NCBI GenBank assembly: GCA_023393115.1 | Contig: JAEWMS010000005.1 | Span: 1 to 64,000 of the forward strand | Source: Bacillota bacterium | GTDB lineage: Bacteria; Bacillota; Clostridia; Acetivibrionales; DSM-1351 | Direction: 5' to 3' | Length of the DNA stretch: 64,000 bases | In this document: in pieces, positions 24,816 to 32,905 of the stretch | How positions within the stretch are numbered: the first letter of the stretch is position 1 | Layout: each line of letters begins with the position of its first letter | Position numbers and translations under genes: made by a program | Notes under the pieces: generated by a model | The model's database searches: none | The model's input: only the letters and a program-made list of their open reading frames with translations | What the model was told of the DNA's origin: nothing

Positions 24816-24886
24816 CCTATCCGGCTCACGATAGGCGCGTTATCAATAAAATCCTGTGAGCCAGAAAGGCGAATGATACTTTTATG
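24816..24886 (+). repeat. Pseudoknot-forming direct repeat, copy 2, at the atpF start
   Basis: Second copy of the 71-nt module, exactly 174 nt after the first. Stem 1 is CCTATC with GATAGG (24830-24835), stem 2 GGCTCAC (24823-24829) with GTGAGCC (24856-24862). Relative to copy 1 the stem change G-to-A keeps pairing (G-U to A-U), and 8 of the 10 differences fall in the 20-nt third loop, whose length is unchanged. Its last three bases are the annotated atpF ATG at 24884. Confidence 0.75.
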
Positions 24887-25369
24887 TTGATGCCAGAAAA
24901 ATATACGTTTATTTTTGTTGCACTGAACCTGTTGATTTTATATTTTTTCATGCGAAAGTTTTTGTTCAAGCCTGTTACTGAGTTTATGGAAAAACGTAAA
25001 AATTCAATAGATCAGGCTTTGAAGGATGCCGATCAGGCGAAACTTGAAGCGGCTGAGTCAAGAAAAAATTATGAAGATCAGATAAAGAAAATAAGGGAAG
25101 AAAGCGACAGGCTTTTGAATGAAGGAAGAGCAAAAGCAATGCGTGAGTATGATGAAATAATTGCAAACGCAAAGAAAGATGCACTTGCAATTGTTGAGAA
25201 AGGACGTCAGGACGTAGAACGTGAAAGAGAAGAAATGCTGCGTCAGGTGAGACAACAGATAGCTGCACTGGCTATTGCGGCTGCTTCAAAAGTTGTTCAG
25301 GCAAATATGGACACTGATTCAAACAAAACTTTGGTTGATAAATTTATAGATGAGGCAGGTGCTGCCTGA
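24884..25369 (+). CDS. atpF: ATP synthase F0 subunit b
   Basis: Subunit b is the peripheral stalk that holds F1 against the rotor. The 161-residue protein has one N-terminal membrane helix (about 8-25, FIFVALNLLILYFFMRKFLF) and then a long charged coiled coil. The first ATG at 24884 is the last codon of the repeat module; an in-frame ATG at 24890 (MPEKYTF) is an equally good start. Neither has a well-spaced ribosome-binding site: AAAGG lies 14 bases before the first. The stop overlaps the atpH ATG (TGATG). Confidence 0.93.
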   Translation: MLMPEKYTFIFVALNLLILYFFMRKFLFKPVTEFMEKRKNSIDQALKDADQAKLEAAESRKNYEDQIKKIREESDRLLNEGRAKAMREYDEIIANAKKDALAIVEKGRQDVEREREEMLRQVRQQIAALAIAAASKVVQANMDTDSNKTLVDKFIDEAGAA

Positions 25370-25896
25370 TGCCGCTTGTTGAAAAAAGATACGCCCAGGC
25401 ATTACTGGAACTTTCGTTGAACGATCTAAATAATGTCGTACAGGAATTTGGTCAGTTGGTTGAATTATTTAATACCGACGTACAATTCAGGGAGTTCCTG
25501 ATTGACCCACGGGTTAAAACCGAGAAAAAACAGAGTTTTATCAGAAATGTATTCGCAGACAGATTAAGTGTGAACCTGCTGAACTTTGTTTTATTGCTTA
25601 CGGCAAAACAACGTATTGGAGAATTGCCGGGAATATATGTGCAGTTTGTACACCTTGCTGATGAAAAGGCAAATGTGCTGGATATGAAAATTATTACAAT
25701 TTCTTCTTTAGAGGAACAGCAGCTAATAAGTTTGAAAGAAAAGTTTAGTAAAAAATATAATGCAAACGCGGTTAAAGTTACTGAGGTAATTGATCCTTCA
25801 CTAATTGGAGGAATCAAGGTCGTCATCGGTGACCAGGTTTATGATGGAAGTATTAAAGGCAGAATTGAATCATTAACTGAGCTGGTTAGTATATAG
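25369..25896 (+). CDS. atpH: ATP synthase F1 subunit delta
   Basis: The 175-residue delta subunit (OSCP equivalent) links the top of F1 to the b stalk. It has the N-terminal helical domain (VEKRYAQALLELSL, FREFLIDPRVKTEKKQSFI) and the C-terminal beta-containing end VIDPSLIGGIKVVIGDQVYDGSIKGRIESL, the family signature. Its ATG overlaps the atpF stop by one base, indicating coupled translation. Confidence 0.95.
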   Translation: MPLVEKRYAQALLELSLNDLNNVVQEFGQLVELFNTDVQFREFLIDPRVKTEKKQSFIRNVFADRLSVNLLNFVLLLTAKQRIGELPGIYVQFVHLADEKANVLDMKIITISSLEEQQLISLKEKFSKKYNANAVKVTEVIDPSLIGGIKVVIGDQVYDGSIKGRIESLTELVSI

Positions 25897-25928
25897 GCCG
25901 GTATCAGAGCATATGGGGTGAGAAAAGG

Positions 25929-27437
25929 ATGAGTCTTAGACCAGAAGAAATTAGCTCAATAATAAAGCAGCAGATAGAAAGCTATGGCGCTGCAGTAAAA
26001 ACTGATGATGTAGGTTATGTGCTTCAATCAGGTGACGGTATTGCAAGAATATATGGTTTGCAATCATGTATGTCAGGTGAACTCCTACAGTTTGACAATA
26101 ATGTATACGGTATGGCTCTTAACCTTGAGGAAGACAATGTTGGTTGCGTTGTACTGGGAGATGACAGAGAAATAAAAGAGGGTTCAACTGTAAAAAGAAC
26201 AGGTAAGACAGTTCAGGTACCAGTAGGAAACTCTCTTATTGGCAGGGTAGTAAATCCCTTGGGAAAACCTCTTGATGGAAAAGGGGATATTGTTGCCGAA
26301 AATTTTAGACCTGTTGATTTTACCGCACCGGGAGTTATTGACAGAAAGAGTGTAAATAAGCCTCTGCAGACAGGTATAATGGCACTGGACGCACTAATTC
26401 CGATCGGAAGGGGCCAGAGAGAGCTTATAGTAGGTGACAGACAGACCGGTAAGACAGCAATAGCTGTTGATACTATCATTAATCAGAAGGGTAAGGATGT
26501 TCTTTGCGTATACGTTGCTATAGGACAAAAAGCATCTACCGTTTCAAGTATAGTCAATACTCTTGAAAAGTTCGGGGCTATGGAATATACAATAATTGTG
26601 TCTTCAACTGCCAGTGATACTGCTTCAGTTCAATATCTGGCTCCCTATTCAGGGTGTGCTATGGCAGAAGAATTCATGTACAATCAGCACAAAGATGTAT
26701 TAATTATTTATGATGATCTATCAAAGCATGCCGTTGCGTACAGAGCGATGTCATTGCTTCTTAAAAGACCGCCGGGAAGAGAAGCTTACCCCGGAGATGT
26801 ATTCTACCTGCATTCAAGATTACTTGAAAGAGCTGCAAAACTAAGCGACGAGTTGGGCGGAGGTTCAATTACCGCGCTTCCTATTATAGAGACTCTTGCA
26901 GGAGACGTATCTGCGTATATTCCTACCAATGTTATCTCAATCACAGACGGACAGATATATCTTGAATCAGAGTTATTTAATGCGGGACAAAGACCGGCTG
27001 TCAATGTTGGTTTGTCGGTATCACGTGTTGGTGGTTCCGCCCAGATAAAAGCAATGAGAAAAATTGCAGGTCCTCTGAGAATCAATCTTGCGCAATATAG
27101 AGAGCTGGAGGCTTTTGCCCAGTTCGGTTCCGACCTTGACAAAGCAACCCGTGACAAGCTGTTACAGGGTGAAAGGCTGGTAGAAACCCTCAAGCAGCCT
27201 TTATATGCTACTCTACCGGTAGAAGAACAGGTAATGATACTATTTGCCGCTACAAAAGGGTATCTGATGGATTTGCCTGTTAACAAGGTCCGCAAATTTA
27301 ATCAAGAGTTGATTTCCTTTGTTAAGGACAAATATCTTAAAATACTTTCAAGTATTTCTGAAACAGGGGATATAAGTGATGAAATAATGAAGCTTATGCA
27401 AACTGCTGTTGAGGAATTCAAAGTTCAGTTTGTTTAA
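25929..27437 (+). CDS. atpA: ATP synthase F1 subunit alpha
   Basis: The 502-residue alpha subunit binds nucleotide non-catalytically and carries the arginine finger for the beta active site. The Walker A motif GDRQTGKTA lies at about 169-177, and the alpha signature PAVNVGLSVSRVGGSAQ near 357-373 contains the arginine finger. The N-terminal beta-barrel and C-terminal helical domains are complete. A GGGGTGAGAAAAGG ribosome-binding region precedes the ATG. Confidence 0.98.
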   Translation: MSLRPEEISSIIKQQIESYGAAVKTDDVGYVLQSGDGIARIYGLQSCMSGELLQFDNNVYGMALNLEEDNVGCVVLGDDREIKEGSTVKRTGKTVQVPVGNSLIGRVVNPLGKPLDGKGDIVAENFRPVDFTAPGVIDRKSVNKPLQTGIMALDALIPIGRGQRELIVGDRQTGKTAIAVDTIINQKGKDVLCVYVAIGQKASTVSSIVNTLEKFGAMEYTIIVSSTASDTASVQYLAPYSGCAMAEEFMYNQHKDVLIIYDDLSKHAVAYRAMSLLLKRPPGREAYPGDVFYLHSRLLERAAKLSDELGGGSITALPIIETLAGDVSAYIPTNVISITDGQIYLESELFNAGQRPAVNVGLSVSRVGGSAQIKAMRKIAGPLRINLAQYRELEAFAQFGSDLDKATRDKLLQGERLVETLKQPLYATLPVEEQVMILFAATKGYLMDLPVNKVRKFNQELISFVKDKYLKILSSISETGDISDEIMKLMQTAVEEFKVQFV

Positions 27438-27464
27438 TAAATTACAGAAACGGCGGGTTATCAT

Positions 27465-28349
27465 ATGGCAAATAATATGCGTGAAATTAAGTTGCGTATT
27501 AAAAGTATAAATCAGATGCGGCAAATAACCAAGGCCATGAAGTTGATATCAGCGTCAAAACTAAAGAAGGCAAGAGCGCAACTGGAAGAAACCCTTCCAT
27601 ATTTTAGCAAGGTTAGAGAAACTATTGCAGAAATACTTGCACATAGTGGAGATGTTGAAAGCAAATATATTAATTTTGGCAACAAGCAATCAGGAAGCAA
27701 GAAGGCTTATATAATAATCACCGGTGATAAGGGCTTGGCAGGCGGCTATAACAGTAATATTAAGAAACTTGCCGAGCAAGCCATAGGACCGGATAAGGAT
27801 AATGCATTGCTACTTGTAGCCGGAAATTCCGGAAGGTCTTATTTTGTAAAGAAAGACTACAAAGTTCACACTGAATTTGATTATGTCGTACAGAATCCTA
27901 CAGTTTATAGGGCCAGAGAAGTTGCAGAAATCATACTTGACCTGTATAACAAAAATGAGGTTGATGAGGTTTTTATAGTATTTACCCAGATGGTATCAGC
28001 CATTTCTCTTGAGCCTAAGCTACTGAAATTATTGCCTCTCGAAATAGGTGCCCTTCGTGAAGATGTTAAGGCTGAGGACATAATTATTGACGAGCAGTTC
28101 AAGTATGAGCCATCCTCATCAGTGGTTCTGGATGTCTTAATACCTAAGTATATCAAGGGCATAATGTACGGAGCGTTTGTAGAAGCGTTTACAAGTGAAC
28201 AGAATGCACGAATGACTGCAATGGATAGTGCAACGAAAAATGCTGATGAAATGCTTCAAAAACTTAATCTATACTATAACAGAGCCAGACAGGCCGCTAT
28301 TACTCAGGAAATCTCTGAAATTGTAGGTGGCGCTGCAGCTTTGAAATAA
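27465..28349 (+). CDS. atpG: ATP synthase F1 subunit gamma
   Basis: Gamma is the central shaft that turns inside the alpha-beta ring. The 294-residue product has the two terminal helices that form the antiparallel coiled coil (REIKLRIKSINQMRQITKAMKLISASKLKKA at the start and NARMTAMDSATKNADEMLQKL at the end) and a central Rossmann-like domain (ITGDKGLAGGYN). ARQAAITQEISEIVGGAAAL is the conserved C-terminus. Confidence 0.97.
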   Translation: MANNMREIKLRIKSINQMRQITKAMKLISASKLKKARAQLEETLPYFSKVRETIAEILAHSGDVESKYINFGNKQSGSKKAYIIITGDKGLAGGYNSNIKKLAEQAIGPDKDNALLLVAGNSGRSYFVKKDYKVHTEFDYVVQNPTVYRAREVAEIILDLYNKNEVDEVFIVFTQMVSAISLEPKLLKLLPLEIGALREDVKAEDIIIDEQFKYEPSSSVVLDVLIPKYIKGIMYGAFVEAFTSEQNARMTAMDSATKNADEMLQKLNLYYNRARQAAITQEISEIVGGAAALK

Positions 28350-28417
28350 AAGTAATTGAGAAAATCAAGTATCTTATTATACAATTGCGTGATTTACATG
28401 CAGATGGGAGTGAGAGT

Positions 28418-29827
28418 ATGGCGGGAAGTACAGGATTCATAGTACAGGTAATCGGACCGGTACTTGATATCAGATTTGAAAATAGCACATTGCCCAACAT
28501 ATATAATGCTATCAAAATACCCACTAAAACAGACTCGGGTGACAGCGTAATAACTGCTGAGGTAATGCAGCATCTTGGAAACGATACAGTGAGATGTGTT
28601 GCCATGTCTTCTACAGATGGACTGGTCAGAGGTATGGAAGCTATAGATACCGGAGACGCAATAAAGGTACCTGTTGGAAAAGAGGTTTTAGGAAGAATAT
28701 TCAATGTATTGGGTGAACCTGTTGACAAACAAGGTGAAGTGAAACCAACAGATTATTACCCCATACACAGACCGGCCCCTCCCTTTGAGGAGCAGAGGCC
28801 TTCAACTGAGATTCTTGAAACAGGTATAAAGGTTGTTGACCTGCTGGCGCCATACGCTAAGGGTGGTAAAATAGGCTTGTTCGGGGGAGCCGGAGTTGGT
28901 AAGACCGTTCTCATCATGGAGTTGATCAGAAATATTGCAACAGAGCATGGTGGTTACTCGGTATTTACCGGTGTTGGTGAAAGAACCAGAGAAGGTAATG
29001 ATCTCTGGCACGATATGAACGATTCAGGGGTTATAGACAAAACAGCCATGGTTTTCGGACAGATGAACGAGCCCCCGGGAGCAAGAATGAGAGTTGGTTT
29101 GTCCGGTCTTACAATGGCTGAGTATTTCAGAGATCAGATGGGACAGGACGTGCTGCTGTTCATAGATAATATATTCAGATTCGTTCAGGCCGGTTCAGAA
29201 GTTTCAGCCCTTCTGGGAAGAATTCCATCAGCGGTTGGTTATCAGCCTACATTGGCAACAGACGTTGGAGCTTTACAGGAAAGAATTGCATCAACAACCA
29301 AGGGTTCTATTACCTCAGTTCAAGCAGTATATGTACCTGCCGATGATCTGACTGACCCGGCACCTGCTACAACCTTCGCACATTTGGATGCTACTACGGT
29401 TTTAAGCAGAGATATAGTTGCCATGGGTATTTATCCCGCTGTTGATCCTCTTGATTCAACTTCAAGAATTCTTGACCCCAAGATTTTAGGTGAAGAACAT
29501 TATTCAGTCGCCAGAAGGGTTCAGGAAATATTACAGAGAAATAAAGAATTACAGGATATAATCGCAATTCTTGGTATGGATGAACTGCCTGAGGAAGACA
29601 AGTTAACTGTATTCAGAGCCAGAAAGATACAGAGATATTTGTCACAGCCTTTCTTTGTTGGAGAACAGTTCACCGGCTATAAAGGTAAGTATGTCCCTCT
29701 CAAGGAAACAATAAGAGGGTTCAAGGAAATCATAGATGGTAAGATGGATCATATACCTGAAACTGCCTTCTTTATGAAGGGGAACATAGACGAAGTATAT
29801 GAAGCAGCCAAGGAAATGGAAGAATAA
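28418..29827 (+). CDS. atpD: ATP synthase F1 subunit beta
   Basis: The 469-residue catalytic subunit makes or hydrolyses ATP. Walker A GGAGVGKT is at about 155-162, the catalytic glutamate lies in GERTREG, and the DELSEED-type regulatory segment appears as DELPEEDKL. I start at ATG 28418 (MAGSTGFIVQVIGPV) with GGGAGTGAGAG before it. The frame is open upstream to a TTG at 28385, which would add 11 unconserved residues. Confidence 0.98.
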   Translation: MAGSTGFIVQVIGPVLDIRFENSTLPNIYNAIKIPTKTDSGDSVITAEVMQHLGNDTVRCVAMSSTDGLVRGMEAIDTGDAIKVPVGKEVLGRIFNVLGEPVDKQGEVKPTDYYPIHRPAPPFEEQRPSTEILETGIKVVDLLAPYAKGGKIGLFGGAGVGKTVLIMELIRNIATEHGGYSVFTGVGERTREGNDLWHDMNDSGVIDKTAMVFGQMNEPPGARMRVGLSGLTMAEYFRDQMGQDVLLFIDNIFRFVQAGSEVSALLGRIPSAVGYQPTLATDVGALQERIASTTKGSITSVQAVYVPADDLTDPAPATTFAHLDATTVLSRDIVAMGIYPAVDPLDSTSRILDPKILGEEHYSVARRVQEILQRNKELQDIIAILGMDELPEEDKLTVFRARKIQRYLSQPFFVGEQFTGYKGKYVPLKETIRGFKEIIDGKMDHIPETAFFMKGNIDEVYEAAKEMEE

Positions 29828-29862
29828 TTTCTTTGAGTATGCAGTTTATGGAGGATAAGGAA

Positions 29863-30261
29863 ATGTCCACATTTATTTTAGAAGTTATTACTCCTGAAAG
29901 AAGTTTCTATTCGGGAGAAGCAGAATGTGTGATTTTTAGGTCGGTTGACGGTGAAATGGGAGTCCTGGCAAAGCATGCACCAACGGTAACTGCTGTCAAT
30001 GTTGGACCTTTAAAAATAAAGACTGACGGTAAGTGGATAGAAGCTGTTGTAACCGATGGTTTTGCCAAAATCATGCCCGATAAGGTGGTTATAATGGCTG
30101 ATACTGCCGAGTATCCTGAAGAGATTGATGTCAATCGTGCAAAGGCTGCCAAGCAGCGTGCTGAAGAGAAGCTTCAGAAGCAGCTGAGTCAGTTGGAATA
30201 TATGCGTTCAAAGGCTGCTCTTGCAAGAGCCATGGCAAGAATCAAAGCTACAAGCAAGTAA
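29863..30261 (+). CDS. atpC: ATP synthase F1 subunit epsilon
   Basis: Epsilon caps the gamma shaft and inhibits ATP hydrolysis. From ATG 29863, behind GGAGG, the product is 132 residues: an N-terminal beta sandwich (ILEVITPERSFYSGEAECVIFRS, DGEMGVLAKHAPTVTAV) and a C-terminal helical hairpin (ANRAKAAKQRAEEKL-like, YMRSKAALARAMARIK). Two earlier in-frame starts lie before the ribosome-binding site and are rejected. A very strong terminator follows. Confidence 0.96.
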   Translation: MSTFILEVITPERSFYSGEAECVIFRSVDGEMGVLAKHAPTVTAVNVGPLKIKTDGKWIEAVVTDGFAKIMPDKVVIMADTAEYPEEIDVNRAKAAKQRAEEKLQKQLSQLEYMRSKAALARAMARIKATSK

Positions 30262-30301
30262 ATACTTACAAGTAAATACTTAGATAGAGGTTTGCAGACC
30301 C

Positions 30302-30337
30302 AAAAACACCCCGCCGACGAAAGGCGGGGTGTTTTTG
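30302..30337 (+). terminator. Terminator of the atp operon
   Basis: AAAAACACCCCGCC at 30302-30315 is perfectly complementary to GGCGGGGTGTTTTT at 30323-30336. The GC-rich core and T-run make it the clearest terminator in the window. Confidence 0.96.
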
Positions 30338-30386
30338 GTATGAGGAGAGCTGAAAAAGAAGATGCCACGAAGTAGACCCTAATCCC

Positions 30387-30414
30387 TAATATCCTATCCA
30401 CATTTTGCCGATAT
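30387..30414 (+). promoter_or_regulatory. Sigma-D-like promoter before the first SLH gene
   Basis: GCCGATAT at 30407-30414 matches the -10 element of the motility sigma factor (GCCGATAA). TAAT at 30387-30390 could serve as a poor -35 with a 16-base spacer, against the usual TAAA and 15. It lies 73 bases before the start codon. Confidence 0.45.
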
Positions 30415-30487
30415 AAATATAGGTTATAGGTAAATTAGGGTAAATTCAAAAAAACGATTGTGGTTTAGTTACGGGAGGTATGAGTAA

Positions 30488-32854
30488 TTGATTATACTTA
30501 TGAGGAATAAAGAAAAAGAATTAGAAGACAGATTTTCTAGAAATATAAGGAGATTTTCATTTTTACTGATAATTTCATTGCTCCTGCAGAGCTTTGCTTT
30601 ATTGGGTGTAGTCCGTGGTGAGGCCTTGGCTGAGCTGACTGTCACTGTTATCAACAGTAATAAGGTAAAGCTTAATTGGACTGATAATTATTCTGATGAG
30701 AAAAGTTATGTCATAGAAAAAAAAGTGGATAACGGAAAATTTACGAAGATTTCTAGAGGTGCAAATACAGAAGAGTTTACCGATACCTCCGTCGGCCCTA
30801 ACCATTCATATACATATAGGGTAAAAGTTATTGACTCAACAAACTATACAAATGATTATACAGAAGAAGTAACCTTCAGTACAACTGATGTGGAAAAACC
30901 TAATTCATTGAAGGTTACCGCTGTTTCAAGTGATCAGATAGATTTGAAATGGAGCTACACTGACAATAAATCCTATACCACATTAATTGAAAAAAGAGAA
31001 TATGGTTCAACGGACTGGTATACAGTTGCTACCATACCTGCCGGACAGTTCACTTTTAGCGATAGAAGTGTACAATCCGGTGTAACATACTATTACAAAG
31101 TTCGTTCAGTTTTTATTGAAAAGATAAAATCCAGTTCATTTCCTGATGAAGACAAGGGATACAGCTCCAGCCCGCTTTTAGAAAAACCAACAGATTTATA
31201 CGGCTTTGCAAAATCTCAATATGAAATACAAATAGAATGGTCGGATATCAATAATGCAGCAACCTATCTAATCCAGAGAAAGTCACCGGATGAGACCAAT
31301 TTCAAGTCTATTGGAGTTGTTCCTTACAATGTTAATGTATATGTTGATGTAAATGACAGCGGAAGCCCAATTAAGCCTAACACTGTTTATACATATCGAA
31401 TTCAAGCGATATCTGGTAACAGCAACTCGGAATACTCTGATTTGCTGAGTGTAACCAGTACGTTTATTAAGGCCCCGGAGATATTGACAGCTACCTGTAC
31501 TGACGGAACAAAAGTAAATCTCAGCTGGAAAGATTTAAGTGACGGAGAGACAAGCTTCGAAATTTGGAGAAGAGCTGCATCAGAAGCAGAGTGGACTTTA
31601 TATGACAATGTAGGCAGAAACACAACCAGTTATATAGATTTAGGTGTTGCTCCGCAAACTTCATATACATATAAAGTCAGAGCAAAGATCAATGATTACA
31701 ATGTTTTTTCAAGCTTCACAGATCAAGCCAGTATCTGGACAAGCAGCATAAGTGCACCTTCAAATTTATACTATACCATCAATCAGCTGAACGAGATTGA
31801 ATTGAGCTGGGAGGATTCCAGCGGAGCTGAAACCGGATTTAAAGTAGAAAGAAGAGAAGGAGAGTTTGGTCAATGGCAGCAAATAGCTGCATTATCTCCT
31901 AATACTGAAAAGTATACCGACAAACGGCTAAATAAAACAAAGGTGTATTACTACAGAATTCAAGGTTATGATGCCGCAAGCTCTATCGGATATAGCAATG
32001 AAGTCATGGTTTCACTTCAGAATCCTGCAAAGCCCACAGAGCTCCAAGCAGAAATTATCTCGTCAAATGAGATTAAGTTGACATGGAAAGATAACTCTTA
32101 TCAGGAAAAAGAATTTGTTATAGAGGTTAAGCAGTTCAGCAATTTTCGAGAATTGGGCAGAGTTAGTGCCAATAACACTGTATATTTCCATAAGGGAATA
32201 ATATCCGAAGCTACTTTTACATATCGTGTCAAAGCTGTAGACGGAACTGTCCAAAGTGAATACTCAAACGAAGCAGTTGCTACTGTAAGTAAAAAGGTTA
32301 CCTATTCCGATTTGGGGAAGGTATCATGGGCAGTTGGAGCAATTGAAGGTCTGGCGAGCAGAAAGGTATTTGATGCTAAAGCTGGTTCCAAATTCTACCC
32401 TCAGCAGAGTATAACAAAAGGAGAGTTTTGCGCAATTCTTGTAAGAGGTTTTGAACTTGGAAACGTGGCAGCAGGAAGGTTCGAAGATGTTACTTCCAAA
32501 CACAAATACTATAAGGAAATAATGATAGCCTCCAAAAACGGGATAATATCCAGTGACAAGAATAACAAAATTTATCCCGACCAGCTTATTACAAGAGAAC
32601 AAGCTGGTGTAATGCTTGCATTGGCTTTAAAGATAAGCGGCAAGCCATTACCGGAACAAGACAGCAGTATACTTAAGCAATTTGCAGACTACAAGCAGAT
32701 TTCTGAGGAGGCAGCAGAGAGAATAGCAGCTGTGTGTGGAGCAGGTATTCTTTCAGGAAGAGAAGATAAGGGTAAGGTTTATCTAAGAATTTCAAGCAAT
32801 GTGACTAGAGCCGAGGCTGCTGTTATGGTATATAAAGCTCTAAGCCTTCAATAA
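30488..32854 (+). CDS. Secreted protein with six fibronectin type III domains and C-terminal SLH domains
   Basis: The 788-residue surface protein has an N-terminal signal-anchor or signal peptide (basic start, then FSFLLIISLLLQSFALLGV). About six fibronectin type III domains of roughly 90 residues follow (48-603), each opening with a pattern like NKVKLNWTDN, DQIDLKWSY or NEIELSWEDS and closing with YTYRVKA or YYYRIQG. Three SLH domains end the protein (about 604-788; YPDQLITREQAGVM, VTRAEAAVMVYKAL), which would hold it to a pyruvylated wall polymer. TTG at 30488, nine bases after GGAGG, is the likely start; ATG at 30500 is the alternative. Fibronectin III domains in clostridial wall proteins are usually spacers or adhesion modules; no catalytic domain is seen. 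Confidence 0.85.
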   Translation: MIILMRNKEKELEDRFSRNIRRFSFLLIISLLLQSFALLGVVRGEALAELTVTVINSNKVKLNWTDNYSDEKSYVIEKKVDNGKFTKISRGANTEEFTDTSVGPNHSYTYRVKVIDSTNYTNDYTEEVTFSTTDVEKPNSLKVTAVSSDQIDLKWSYTDNKSYTTLIEKREYGSTDWYTVATIPAGQFTFSDRSVQSGVTYYYKVRSVFIEKIKSSSFPDEDKGYSSSPLLEKPTDLYGFAKSQYEIQIEWSDINNAATYLIQRKSPDETNFKSIGVVPYNVNVYVDVNDSGSPIKPNTVYTYRIQAISGNSNSEYSDLLSVTSTFIKAPEILTATCTDGTKVNLSWKDLSDGETSFEIWRRAASEAEWTLYDNVGRNTTSYIDLGVAPQTSYTYKVRAKINDYNVFSSFTDQASIWTSSISAPSNLYYTINQLNEIELSWEDSSGAETGFKVERREGEFGQWQQIAALSPNTEKYTDKRLNKTKVYYYRIQGYDAASSIGYSNEVMVSLQNPAKPTELQAEIISSNEIKLTWKDNSYQEKEFVIEVKQFSNFRELGRVSANNTVYFHKGIISEATFTYRVKAVDGTVQSEYSNEAVATVSKKVTYSDLGKVSWAVGAIEGLASRKVFDAKAGSKFYPQQSITKGEFCAILVRGFELGNVAAGRFEDVTSKHKYYKEIMIASKNGIISSDKNNKIYPDQLITREQAGVMLALALKISGKPLPEQDSSILKQFADYKQISEEAAERIAAVCGAGILSGREDKGKVYLRISSNVTRAEAAVMVYKALSLQ

Positions 32855-32905
32855 CTGGTATAACATGGGGTTGGTTAAATTCTATTGGATTGAGGAGCAG
32901 AACTG

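Noticed and set aside
28385..28417. TTG-started extension of atpD
   Set aside because: The 11 added residues are not conserved, and the good ribosome-binding site serves the ATG at 28418.
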